NCBI GenBank assembly: GCA_016281555.1
Contig: JAEEIV010000033.1
Span: 22,401 to 86,400, forward strand
Origin: Lachnospiraceae bacterium
GTDB taxonomy: Bacteria; Bacillota; Clostridia; Lachnospirales; Lachnospiraceae
DNA: 64,000 nt
Reading direction: 5' to 3'
Numbering within the stretch: the stretch's first letter is position 1; the number at the start of each line of letters is the position of its first letter. This document shows, one piece after another, positions 44,454 to 55,200 of this stretch. Under the pieces are notes generated by a model. It saw nothing but the letters and a program-made list of their open reading frames with translations, had not been told where the DNA came from and searched no databases. Made by a program: the position numbers and the translations under genes.

Positions 44454-45815
44454 ATGGAGATCAAAGAAACAGAGCAACCGCGCAAGCGGAAGAAACTGTA
44501 CTACGGATGGCTGGTGTTCGGCGTGAGCTTCCTCATGGTGCTCGTCACGCTCGGCTTCGGCAGTTCCCCGAAAGGCACGTATTTAAAGGCCATCACGGAG
44601 TCGCTCGGTTTGTCCCGCGGCGGGTTCTCGGTCAATGACCTCATGCGTTACGTCGTGACCGCGGTCCTGAATTTCTTTTTCGGCGCGATGGTCCGGAAAC
44701 TGAAGGCGAGACGCATGATCGCGCTCGGCTTTCTCTCGTTGGTGCTTTCTTCGGTGATCAATGGGTTCGCGACCGATTATTGGCATTTCTATTTGGGCGG
44801 CGCGCTCCTCGGCGCCGGACTCGCGTGGACCACGACGACGATCGTCGGATTCGTTGTGGAAAACTGGTTCACGAACAATAAGGGAACGATGATGGGGATC
44901 ATCCTCGCCGCGAACGGTCTCGGCGGTTTCCTGTCCGAGCCCATCGTGACGAAACTGATCTACGGCGTCGACGGGAATCTGTCCGAAGCAAATGCGCGCT
45001 GGAGACTCGCGTATTTCGTGACCGCGATCCTTTTCGCGGTGGTCGGAGTCATTGTCGTCCTCATCATCCGGGATCATCCGAAGGAAAAAGGATTGGAGCC
45101 GCTCGGACAGGACAAGCCCGCCGCGAAAAAACGCGGCGCTTCCTGGAACGGCTACGAGCTGAAGGACGTTTATAAAAAACCGTTTTTCTATATTTCCGGT
45201 CTCGCGGTGTTCGCGATCGGCTTTACATTACAGTCCCTTGCGACCGTCGCAAAGCCGTATATGTATGACATCGGGATCCCGAAGGACATGGTGATCCGCG
45301 TCTATATGCTCGGCAACATTGTGCTCATGTTTGCGAAGATGGGCTTCGGATTCCTGTTCGACCGGCTTGGGATCCGCATCACCTATGCGCTCTGCGCGGT
45401 CTCGGGCGCCATCGGATTATTCATTCTGTATCTCGTGACGCCGGGGTCGTCCTGGGCGCTGTTCCCGTACATCGTCATCAGCAACTTCGGGTACCCCCTG
45501 GAAACGGTCATGATCCCGTTGCTCGTGGCGGAACTGTTCGGCAGAAAGCCGTTCTCTCATGTGATGGGTTATTATCTCGCGTTTAACTACCTCGGTTTCG
45601 CGACGGGTTCGGTCATTTCGAATCTCTCGTACGACGCCAGAGGAACGTATCGTTACATGATCTTTGTCCTGTTCGTTTCCATGCTGGTTTCTTCCACCGT
45701 CGCCGAAATCTCGATGGCGATCGCAAAGAGGGACCGGAAAAAGTTTGAGGCTGAGGAGGCCGCAAAGGCGGAGCAGGCTGCAGTAAGCGAACCGGCCGGC
45801 AGGAGGGACCGTTGA
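44454..45815 (+). CDS. MFS transporter (oxalate/formate antiporter-like)
   Basis: A 453-residue carrier with twelve hydrophobic segments. It starts YYGWLVFGVSFLMVLVTLGFG, a phrase common in the OFA/monocarboxylate branch of the major facilitator superfamily. A central loop rich in Lys/Gly divides the halves (EKGLEPLGQDKPAAKKRG), and the second half has FLFDRLGIRITYALCAVSG (motif A-like). The substrate, probably an organic acid, is inferred only. ATG 44454 has AAGGA at the right spacing; the ATG at 44445 does not. Confidence 0.87.
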   Translation: MEIKETEQPRKRKKLYYGWLVFGVSFLMVLVTLGFGSSPKGTYLKAITESLGLSRGGFSVNDLMRYVVTAVLNFFFGAMVRKLKARRMIALGFLSLVLSSVINGFATDYWHFYLGGALLGAGLAWTTTTIVGFVVENWFTNNKGTMMGIILAANGLGGFLSEPIVTKLIYGVDGNLSEANARWRLAYFVTAILFAVVGVIVVLIIRDHPKEKGLEPLGQDKPAAKKRGASWNGYELKDVYKKPFFYISGLAVFAIGFTLQSLATVAKPYMYDIGIPKDMVIRVYMLGNIVLMFAKMGFGFLFDRLGIRITYALCAVSGAIGLFILYLVTPGSSWALFPYIVISNFGYPLETVMIPLLVAELFGRKPFSHVMGYYLAFNYLGFATGSVISNLSYDARGTYRYMIFVLFVSMLVSSTVAEISMAIAKRDRKKFEAEEAAKAEQAAVSEPAGRRDR

Positions 45816-46537
45816 TGGAAGAGACCTTTTTCACAAGAACGGAGGCTCTGCTCGGCAGTGAGGCGGTCAGGATCCTGACATCGTCGAGGGTCGCGGTCTT
45901 TGGGATCGGCGGCGTCGGAGGCTATGCCGTGGAGGCATTGGTGCGCTCCGGCATCGGTGAGATCGATCTCATTGACAATGACGTCGTGAAACCGTCCAAC
46001 CTGAACCGGCAGATCATTGCCCTGACGGACACCGTCGGGCGGCCGAAAGTCGAGGTCATGCGCGAGCGGATCCTTGCGATCCGGCCGGAAACGAAAGTGC
46101 ATTGTCATAACGTGTTTTTTCTTCCGGAGACGAAGGACGCGTTCGATTTTTCCGCGTACGATTACGTGATCGACGCCATCGATACGGTGACCGGAAAACT
46201 GGTCATCATCGAGGAAGCGAAAAAGGCCGGGACGCCCGTGATCTCCTCAATGGGGACGGGAAACAAACTGGATCCCGCGGCATTCAAGGTGGCGGACATC
46301 TCAAAGACTTCGGTCTGCCCGCTTGCGAAAGTCATGCGCCGGGAATTGAAAAAACGGGGGATCACGTCCCTGAAAGTCGTCTATTCGACGGAAGAGCCGA
46401 AAACGCCGGGCGAGACCGTTTCGGTTCCGGGGAGAAGAAGCACGCCCGGCAGCGTTTCGTTCGTGCCGCCCGTCGCAGGATTCATCCTGGCGGGCGAAGT
46501 CATCAAGGATCTTATCAAATCAGGGGAGAAACGTTGA
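45815..46537 (+). CDS. tcdA: tRNA threonylcarbamoyladenosine dehydratase (TcdA/CsdL)
   Basis: A 240-residue ThiF/E1-like enzyme that cyclises t6A37 of tRNA to ct6A using ATP. The nucleotide motif is VFGIGGVGGYAVEALVRSG, then IDNDVVKPSNLNRQ (adenylation site), DAIDTVTGKL and MGTGNKLDP. Cys in TSVCPLAKVMRRELKKRGI follows. AGGAGGG lies 7 bp before ATG 45815; it abuts the MFS gene stop. Confidence 0.93.
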   Translation: MEETFFTRTEALLGSEAVRILTSSRVAVFGIGGVGGYAVEALVRSGIGEIDLIDNDVVKPSNLNRQIIALTDTVGRPKVEVMRERILAIRPETKVHCHNVFFLPETKDAFDFSAYDYVIDAIDTVTGKLVIIEEAKKAGTPVISSMGTGNKLDPAAFKVADISKTSVCPLAKVMRRELKKRGITSLKVVYSTEEPKTPGETVSVPGRRSTPGSVSFVPPVAGFILAGEVIKDLIKSGEKR

Positions 46538-47406
46538 TCATGTGGAAACAGAAACTTGCGGTCAATGAATTCCGGCTTTACGAGGAGCGGATGTCCTTAA
46601 AAGAGCAGTATGAGCTCATTAAGAGGACCGGCTTTGACGGTGTATTCACGCTCTGGAAAGACGCGGAGACAGAAACGAAAAAGGCTTCTCTCATCCGGGA
46701 AGCAGGGCTCTTTTATCAGTCGGAGCACATGCTCTGGACTCATTCGGCGCTTCTCTGGGAAGACCCGCTAGAAGCGGGAGAGCAGGCGTTGAACGAGCAT
46801 CTGGAGTGCCTCCGTTCCGCCGCTAAGAACGGCATTCCGCTCGTCATCATGCATACGGTCATCGGCATGGAGCGGTGCACCCCGACGGCACTCGGGATCG
46901 AACGGTTCGGAAAGATCGTGCGGGAGGCGGAATCGCTCGGCGTCACGATCGGTTTTGAAAACACGGAGGGAGAAGAGTATCTCGCGGCGGTGATGAACGC
47001 GTTTGCAGATTCTCCGGCCGCCGGATTCTGCTTCGATTCCGGACACGAACTCTGTTACAATCACGGTCACGACATGCTTTCGCTGTACGGAGACCGGCTG
47101 GCAGGCACGCATCTGAACGACAATCTCGGGATCCGGGACTTCGACGGAAAAATCACCTGGCACGACGACCTGCACTTGCTGCCGTTTGACGGCGTTGCGG
47201 ACTGGGACGGCATTGCCAGACGTCTTGCCTCGTCGAAACCCACGGAATATCTGACGTTTGAACTCAATCTGACTTCCAAGCCGGACCGGCATGAAAACGA
47301 CGCCTACGGCAGAATGTTGCCGGAAGATTATCTTGCAAACGCATTCATTCGGGCGTCAAAGGTCGCCGCACTCGTGCAGCGGGAAAGAGAACGGAAGGGG
47401 CAATGA
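46534..47406 (+). CDS. Sugar phosphate isomerase/epimerase family TIM-barrel protein
   Basis: A ~290-residue xylose-isomerase-like barrel. Metal-site strands: LVIMHTVIG, VTIGFENTEGEEY (Glu), AGFCFDSGHELC (Asp, His), GTHLNDNLG (His, Asp) and a closing LTFELNLTS (Glu). It is a distant relative of the protein at 7147. Starts TTG 46534 (overlapping the tcdA stop, GGGGAG upstream) or ATG 46540. Substrate unknown. Confidence 0.83.
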   Translation: MIMWKQKLAVNEFRLYEERMSLKEQYELIKRTGFDGVFTLWKDAETETKKASLIREAGLFYQSEHMLWTHSALLWEDPLEAGEQALNEHLECLRSAAKNGIPLVIMHTVIGMERCTPTALGIERFGKIVREAESLGVTIGFENTEGEEYLAAVMNAFADSPAAGFCFDSGHELCYNHGHDMLSLYGDRLAGTHLNDNLGIRDFDGKITWHDDLHLLPFDGVADWDGIARRLASSKPTEYLTFELNLTSKPDRHENDAYGRMLPEDYLANAFIRASKVAALVQRERERKGQ

Positions 47407-48272
47407 CTATGCAGAACGCAAGAAAAAAAGGGCTTCTCATTGACCTTGTCACATACGCGCTGGCATTCGGCATCGCGGCAGTACCGTTTGCGTTCATAGA
47501 AGAGGCGCTTCCCGCGACGGCAGTGTTCACTGCAGTCGCTACGGTGGTCGTCTTCATTGTTTCGACCGTTTATTCCGACGTTTCGGTGTACGATCCGTAC
47601 TGGAGCGTGGCGCCGCCGGTCATGCTGATCGCGAACATGATCAAATACCGGCTGTTCGGGCCGAACGCGTGGATCCTGTTCGGGATCGTCGGGATCTGGT
47701 CGCTCCGGCTCACCGGAAACTGGTTCCGGACGTACAAGGGACTCGGGCACGAAGACTGGCGCTATGCAATGTACAGGGAAAAGTATTCGCCTCCGGTGTT
47801 TCACTTCATCAGTTTCGCGGGCCTTCATTTCATGCCGACCGTCGTCGTTTATCTCGGTCTTGTGAACGCCCTGCTCGCAATGAGGGTCGGAGACTTCTGC
47901 ATCAGGGTACTGTTCGGCTGCGTCGTCATGCTGTCCGCCGTGTTTCTGGAATTCGTTTCGGACCGCGCCATTCACAGATTCCTTGCGGAACTGAAAGGAG
48001 AGCGGAAGACCTGCGACATTTCCGTCTGGCAATACTCCAGACATCCGAATTATCTCGGTGAGATGACGTTCTGGACGGGCATGTTCCTGTATTACGTCGT
48101 TCTCTGCCCGAAGGAATGGTATTTCGGCCTCGGTTTCCTCGGGATCGTCATCATGTTCCTCGTGGTCTCGATCCCGATGATGGAGAAACACAATCTGGAA
48201 CGGCGGCCGGATTACGCCGAATACCGGAAGAAAACGTCCATGCTGTTTTTGTGGCCGAACCGCAGGGAATGA
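47403..48272 (+). CDS. DUF1295 (steroid 5-alpha-reductase-like) membrane protein
   Basis: A 289-residue protein with about six membrane segments. The family signature is near the end: WQYSRHPNYLGEMTFWTG, then IPMMEKHNLERRPDYAEYRKKTS. DVSVYDPYWSVAPP earlier is also typical. The family is related to 5-alpha-reductases and isoprenylcysteine methyltransferases; bacterial DUF1295 members act on lipids by prediction only. It overlaps the TIM-barrel gene by 4 bp and ends the run before the terminator at 48275. Confidence 0.88.
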   Translation: MTMQNARKKGLLIDLVTYALAFGIAAVPFAFIEEALPATAVFTAVATVVVFIVSTVYSDVSVYDPYWSVAPPVMLIANMIKYRLFGPNAWILFGIVGIWSLRLTGNWFRTYKGLGHEDWRYAMYREKYSPPVFHFISFAGLHFMPTVVVYLGLVNALLAMRVGDFCIRVLFGCVVMLSAVFLEFVSDRAIHRFLAELKGERKTCDISVWQYSRHPNYLGEMTFWTGMFLYYVVLCPKEWYFGLGFLGIVIMFLVVSIPMMEKHNLERRPDYAEYRKKTSMLFLWPNRRE

Positions 48273-48274
48273 AA

Positions 48275-48310
48275 AAAACGGGCTGTTGCAATCAAGCAGC
48301 AGCCCGTTTT
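48275..48310. terminator. Bidirectional terminator between DUF1295 gene and tRNA-Ser
   Basis: A 15-bp stem, 48275-48289 with 48296-48310 (one G-U), with an AATCAA loop. It has A and T runs on opposite sides, so it works for the plus-strand operon and for the minus-strand tRNA. Confidence 0.9.
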
Positions 48311-48315
48311 CCATG

Positions 48316-48406
48316 CGGAGAGGATGGGATTCGAACCCACGTGCCAGATATTACCCGACAACTCGATTTCGAGTCGAGCTCGTTATGACCTCTTCGATAC
48401 CTCTCC
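48316..48406 (-). tRNA. tRNA-Ser (anticodon CGA)
   Basis: A 91-nt class II tRNA on the minus strand. The acceptor GGAGAGG pairs with CCTCTCC and the discriminator is G. The anticodon arm CTCGACT-CGA-AATCGAG places CGA (reads UCG), followed by a long variable arm (TTGTCGGGTAATATCTGGCA region) as serine tRNAs require, and the T arm GTGGGTTCGAATCCCAT. The 3' CCA is not fully encoded (CATGG follows), so it must be added after transcription. Confidence 0.95.
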
Positions 48407-48419
48407 AAAGCACTCAAGC

Positions 48420-48448
48420 ATTGTATCAAAAAGCCCCCACGCTGTCAA
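48420..48448 (-). promoter_or_regulatory. Promoter of tRNA-Ser
   Basis: Minus strand: perfect TTGACA (48448-48443), 17 bp, TACAAT (48425-48420), 14 bp before the 5' end of the tRNA. Confidence 0.85.
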
Positions 48449-48563
48449 GCGGAAAAAACGCCGATTTCTGTTGATTTATTTCTCTGTTTATAGTAAAACA
48501 TAATTGGGTTTTTGTATGAGCGGACGATTGTCCGAATCACGGGGTATTTCCGGAAGGATCCAT

Positions 48564-49205
48564 ATGTACGACTATGTTTTTTTCGACCTGGACGGAACGC
48601 TGACGGATTCCGGCCCCGGGATCACCGGGGCGGCTCAGTATGCGCTCCGACAGATGGGGATCGACGTTCCCGACCGGAAATCATTGAGTTTTTGCGTCGG
48701 TCCGCCGCTTCTCGACGTTTTCAAGGAGAAGTTCGGCATGACGGAGAGCGAAGCGGAAGAGACGCTGAAAAAATACCGCGAGTATTACCGGGAGCGCGGT
48801 TTGTTTGAAAACGAGGTGTATCCCGGCATGGAAACGCTGCTGAAGCGTCTCCGCGGTTCCGGAAGGAAGCTCATCGTGGCGACGTCGAAACCGGAAACGT
48901 TTGCGGTGACCATTCTGGAGCATTTCGGGCTCGCCCGGTATTTCGACATCATTGCCGGCGCCACGTTCGACGGGAGCCGGTACCGGAAGGACGAAGTGAT
49001 CCGCTACGCGATCGAAAGCGCGGGGATCGGCGACATCCGGAAAGCCGTGATGGTCGGCGACCGGAAATACGACGTCGAAGGCGCGAAGTCCTTCGGCATG
49101 GCGTCCGTAGGCGTGGCATACGGCTACGGTACGAGGGAAGAACTGGAAGAAGCCGAGGCGGATCACATCGTGGACACCGTACCGGAAATAGAGCAATACG
49201 TTTGA
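48564..49205 (+). CDS. HAD-family hydrolase (phosphoglycolate phosphatase-like)
   Basis: A 213-residue HAD-IA enzyme. Motif I is VFFDLDGTLTDSGPGI (residues 5-20), followed by a C1 helical cap, motif II VATSKPET, a Lys near RKDEVI, and motif IV VMVGDRKYDVEGAKSFG. Close to 5'-nucleotidase/phosphoglycolate phosphatase proteins. ATG 48564 is supported by GGAAGGA; earlier in-frame starts are in the leader. The giant secreted protein begins only 22 bp downstream, so both may share a transcript. Confidence 0.88.
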   Translation: MYDYVFFDLDGTLTDSGPGITGAAQYALRQMGIDVPDRKSLSFCVGPPLLDVFKEKFGMTESEAEETLKKYREYYRERGLFENEVYPGMETLLKRLRGSGRKLIVATSKPETFAVTILEHFGLARYFDIIAGATFDGSRYRKDEVIRYAIESAGIGDIRKAVMVGDRKYDVEGAKSFGMASVGVAYGYGTREELEEAEADHIVDTVPEIEQYV

Positions 49206-49227
49206 GACAAAAAAGGTGGTGGCGAAA

Positions 49228-52200
49228 TTGAAGAAATTGTGGCTTGGGATCCTGGGCGGCGTCATAATGGGACTGCTTCTTTTCTCCTTCGGCTTCAAAC
49301 CGGTCAGAGTGCAGGCGGCGGATCCGCACGTTCATTGCGTCTGCGGCGGGAATTCCGAAGGGGCGACGGCGGCGAACTCTCATTCACACGCGGACGTCAC
49401 GTGGGAGCCGTTCAATTCATCGACCTATTATACGGCCGGAACGCATTACATGTACCTGACGGCAGACTACGATTCCAGCAAGGCGAGTCTGAACGACAAC
49501 TGCTTTTTGTATCTCTGCCTGAACGGTCATACGTTCAACAGTAATTCCCGGGCATTTCAGACGAATGCCTGCACGACGTCGGGCGGTCTCACGATCACTG
49601 ACTGCAGCGCCGGGAAGACCGGTGCCGTCGTCGGCAAAAGCACCGATCAGGGCGGCACGATCTGGGCGGTCGAGAAAGCAACGTTCACCTTATACGGCGG
49701 TACGCTCCGCCATACCGGAAACACGACGCATTCTTTGGGAGGCGCCGTGGTGTACGCCGGGAAGTTCTACATGTACGGCGGCGCGATCGAAGGCGTTCAG
49801 GCGACCGGCGGCTCGGGCGGTGCGGTCAGCGTCGCAACGGAGATGAAACTCCACGGCGGCACGATCTCGGGCGGCACGGCGAAGAACGGCGGAAACATTG
49901 CCGTTCAGAGCAGCGCTACTCTTACGATGACCGGCGGCACGGTTTCCGGCGGCACGACCACGGCCGGTTCCGGCGGCAATATCTTCGCGAACGGAAACGT
50001 CACGATCTCCGGCGGAAAGATCCTGAACGGAAGCACGACGAACGGACACGGCGGAAACATCTGCATTGCGAATGCGAAAGCCCTTTCCGTCAGCGGAAAC
50101 ACCGAGATCTCGGACGGCAGCGTGAACAGCACGTCGACTTCTACTGAATATCTCGGCGGGAACGTCTACGTCGGCGACGGCGCGAGCCTGACGCTTTCCG
50201 GCAATGCCGTCGTGAAACGCGGCGCGGTGAACGCGACGAAGGGCAACGGCGGCAACGTCCGCGTCAACGGCACGATGACGATGAACGGCGGCACGGTCGA
50301 GGAATCCCTGACCGGAGAGAACATTTTCGTCAACATCTGCACTTCATCGCTGACGAGAAAACTGACGATCAACGGCGGCACGGTGCAGAACCCCGCCGGA
50401 TCGTTTAATATTGTGATCAACGGTGCGAACACCTACCTGAACGGACAGTTTGAGATGACGGGCGGCAAGGTCTGCCGCGACGCAGAGCATCCCGGACAGA
50501 ACATCTCCCTCGGCGGATATTTCAGAATGACGGGCGGCGAGATCTGCGGCGGCGTTTCTGCTTCCGGCACCGGCGGCAACGTGTCCTTGGCCGATGCAAC
50601 GAACCGGGCGGCCGTTTCCACCGAAGCCGACCGGAAAAAATACCTCCCGTATTTCGAAATGACGGGCGGCTCCGTTCACGACGGCACTGCGAAGAGCGGC
50701 GGCGGAAACGTATTCGTGGCCGGACAGGGCTGGTTCGTGGTTTCCGGCGGATCTTTCTATAACGGCGTGATGAGCGCACCGGATCATTCGGTTTCGAACG
50801 TCGGGCTCGGCAAGGGCTCGAACGCCCGCATTTCGGGCGGCTATTTCACGTCGGTGGAGGGCGGCGTCGACCACGGCATCTGGGTGGATACGGCGGCGAC
50901 GTCTCTGGAGATCACCGGCGGCTGCTTTACGCACATTTACAGCGCCACGCTCCGGAATTTCATTTCCGGCGGGCGCTTTTACGCGCCGACGGAGGCCTAT
51001 CTCGCCCCCGGCAGACGGTTCTTTGAAGAGGCGGGAGAGGGCGACACGGTCACGCTCGGCGGCACGACCTATACCTTCGGGTACGTGACGGGAGAAACCG
51101 TGACGGTCGATACGACGTCCCGCGCATCCACGGGCTATCTGCCCGCGGTCAGCGTTTCCGGCGGCGGTGTCTACCGGAAGGACGGGAAGGCGGATTTGAA
51201 CGCATCCGTCGGAGACGGCTTCCATTTCGTCGGCTGGTATGTGAACGACGAGCTGGTTTCGACCTCGCCGGCGTATCAGCCGACGGTGACCGGCGACACG
51301 ACGTTCGTCGCGGTCGTAGCATACGGCAGAGGTTCAGGGCTCAATGTGAAGATCAATGCCCCGGCGTTTTCCTACAGCGTGAACGGCGCTGCGGCCGTGA
51401 GCGGTACCGGCAGCGCGGAATTCATTGCCGCGCCGAGTGCGGAAGTCACCGTGACCTATACCGGAGATCAGCCGTTCGTTTCCTGGACGAACGGGGCCGG
51501 CAAACTGATCGGGCGTGCGCCGGAGTACAGTTTTTCCGCAGTGAACGATATCGAACTGGTCGCGGGAACTGGCGCGGCGTCCGGCGTGACCGTTGCCTGG
51601 TTTAACCTGTACCGCCAGTTGCTGAAAACCGAGACGGTGACGTCCTGGACGGAGAGCGTGTACGCTTCCGTCGGCGTCCCGGAGGTCTTCGGCAAAACGA
51701 ACGGACGCTGGGACCTTACGTTTGCCGAGGCGAAGGCATTGATCGACGGCGGAAAGACCGGAATCGAACTAAGGGCGGTCTATGACGACGACGAAAGCGT
51801 AACGTACAAGATCACGGTGAAACAGGCCGAAGTCACGTCTCTCGCGGCATTGGATCAGTGGACGGAATTCGGCACCCCGGCAGAAGGCGAGGGCATTCTG
51901 AACGGCGAGATCACGACGGTCACGGCCGCAGAAGTCAGCGGGAAGAAGTTCCTCTGCTTCGCTTCGGCAGACCGGACGATCCTGTCTTATGCCTCCGAAA
52001 TGCCTGCACGGTTTGCAGAGAATACGACGGTTTACGCCGTGTACGGTGCCCCGGATACGGTCGTGACGCCGGAACCGCTCGTGAACCTCGTCACGGAGAA
52101 AACGCTTTCCACGACGGGCAACAAATCCACGGTTTACTTTGAAGCGCTCCGGTATCTACCGGAAGAATACACATTGATCGAGCAGGGCATTCTCTTTACG

Positions 52201-55200
52201 AATTCCTCGACGCTCACTGCCGCCGGATACCCGGATACGAAGGCGGCCGCCGACGAAGTGCTTGCTTCGGATCTTCCGTACAAGTACAAATACGTGTCCA
52301 CCGGCAAGGAGTTGAACGATGTGACGGGTCTTACGTTGAAGAACGTCCCGTCGAACGAGAAGATCTATGCCCGCGGCTATCTGATCTACAAGACGCCGGT
52401 CAGCGAACCCGGCATCGTCTTCGCCGGAACGGAAGGCGGTCTGCCGTCCGAACTGTATCACGGAACGAAACATCTGCATTCCGTCGGAACAAGGGACGAA
52501 GTGCTTTCCGGAAACGGGAATCAGGTGTTCTTCGAAGCATGGACGTCTGACAACTCACTTCCGACGACGAGCGGGAACTATTACCTCACGAAGGACGTGA
52601 CGTTAAGCAATACCTGGAATCCCGGCGCTTCGAATACGATCAACATCTGTTTCAACGGTCACGTGATCACCGGCGACCTCGTCCGTCTCATGACGTTTTA
52701 TTCGCCGAGCGGCACGACGAACGCCACGGTTTCCTTCACGGACTGCGCGGGAACGGAGAACGCCGGCTTCTACTGCAACAGAAACAGCGGAACGAATCAG
52801 GGTGCGGCGATCTGGATCGCGGGTTCGAACAACACCGTGAACTGGTATGAGGGCAGGATCCTCGGAGGCCCCGATCAGCTTTCCACCTCTCCGTACGGCG
52901 GGCTCGTGTCGATCGAGTCTTCGAATACGTTCAATATGTACGGCGGAATGATCGCCGACGGCAAATCCACCGGAAACGGCGCGAACATATACGCGGTCGG
53001 CACGATCAATCTGTACGGCGGCACCGTGTCGAACGGATATACGAACAGCAACCGGACGAGAAACACGTACGGGGGCAATATCTATCTGTCGGGCGGCTCA
53101 CTGAACATTTATGACGGCGCCCTGATCGAAAAAGGACAGGCACCTGAGAATATCTACGTGGCCATTTCCGAGGACGGCGTCGCGAAGCAGGGCTTCGGCG
53201 GAAACATTTCCGCGATGAACTCCGCAAAGATCCATCAGTACGGCGGCACCGTGACGGAGGGCAAGGTCAACGTCTGCGGCGGAAACGTTTATTTGAGCAG
53301 CGGCGCTTCCTACATTATGGAAGGCGGCACGGTGTCGAACGGTTCGGCCTACTCCGGCGGCGGCTTCTACATGAACGGCAGCAACGTCGTTCTCGACATC
53401 CGCGGCGGTCTCATTACAGGGTGCAACTTCAATAACGGCGATACCGCGTCAAACGGCGGCGGCATCAGTTACGTGAACGGCACGTTAAAACTGTCCGGTG
53501 ATCCGGTGATCGAAGGCAACTATTCGAGGTCCTCGTTCTGTCCGGGCAACATTTTCGTCCGGGGCAACCGGTCGCTTCAGGTCGGCACGCTTTCGGAAGG
53601 CGCAAGGATCGGGGTCACGACGACGCCGAACACTTCGAGTCCGTACAACTACGGTCCGGCGGTCTTCGGCACGTCCGAGGCGTCGGATCAGGCGAAATAC
53701 TTCTTCCCGGACGATGAGGCTTCATTAAGCATTGTGCAGGAAGGCACGTCGTTAAAGACCGTGGAAGTCACTTCACCGCTTAAGATCGGTTTCCACAGGG
53801 CGGACATCAACGCGCGTTATCCGGACGGTTCCGTGATCCCGGTCCCGCTGTCCGGTTACGGCAAGACCTACGAGCGTCTCGCGGTATCCGAAGTGCAGGG
53901 CGACGCGGATCTGACCGTCACCTGCATCGCGGTCACCGGAAACGGCGGAACGATCCTGATGTTCAGTTCCGATAACGTCGGCAACCCGTGGCTGGAGGAC
54001 GTGAAGAAGGCCGTCGGACAGGCGACCGGGATCAGCGGCGACCGGATCTTCGTAACGGCGACCCACACGCATTCCGCTCCGGACTGCAGTACCGGAAAAC
54101 CGACGGAGCCTGATGCAGGCGCATCGGATCTCGAGATCAGGATCTACAATCAGAAACTCGCGGCATATAACGCGATCATGGAATACAAGCCGATCTTCAT
54201 CCAGGGATTTGTGGAAGCGGCGGTCGAAGCACTCTCAGACCGAGAGGAAGTGGAGTCCATCTATACCGGCATCAAAGAGACATCCGCATTGAACTTCGTC
54301 CGGCATTACGTATCGGCGCAGGGCTTTGCGATTGGCGACAACTTCGGTCCGATGGGCAGTTCGGTCGATCCCGCCAATAATCCGGTGACGCCTTATCAGG
54401 GACATACGTCTGAAACGGACAGAAGTCTGGAACTCATCCAGTTCAAGCGGAAGAACGGAAGAGAGGACGTGATCCTCGCGAACTTCCGGGCACATCCGAC
54501 CTTAACGGGCGGTGGTGACAGACCGTATCTTTCGGCAGACTACGTTTCACCGTTCAGAAGGAATCTCGAGCAGGCGACCGGCGCCGACGTGGTGTTCTTC
54601 CAGGGGGCAGCCGGCAATATCAATGCGGCGAGCCGCATTGCCTCTGAAAACGTGGAAGGGCTGAACGCTAGCGCAAGCGACGCGATGCGGAACAGTTATT
54701 ACTTAAAGCACGGCAAATTGCTCGCGGAATATGCCGAGGCAGCGTTGACGGACGGCACGATGCAGCCTGTCGCACTCGATCCGACGATCGAACTGAAGCG
54801 CGACACCTACGAAGGCGCCCGGAAGAACAAGGACATGGAAGAGTACACGCCGGAATACCTGGCTTTGGCGCAGGCGGTCTACGACGCATGGATCGAGGGC
54901 GTCAGTCATAACACCGCAGGAACCGGCTATCAGGACCTTATCTTCAGTTCCGGCTATCAGATCCACAGCCCGTATCACGCGTCGAGCGTTCTTTCCAAGG
55001 CGAGCAGCGCGGCGGCTACCGCGAAATACCCGCTTGCCGTGATCCGGATCGGCGATCTGGCCTTTGTCCAGGGACCGTATGAAATGTTCGACACGAACGG
55101 CAGATCTATCCGCGAATACGGCATGAATACTTTGGGATACGCGAACGTCTTCGTTTCCGGTTATTCGAACGGCGGAATGAGCTATGTTCCGTCCGAACTC

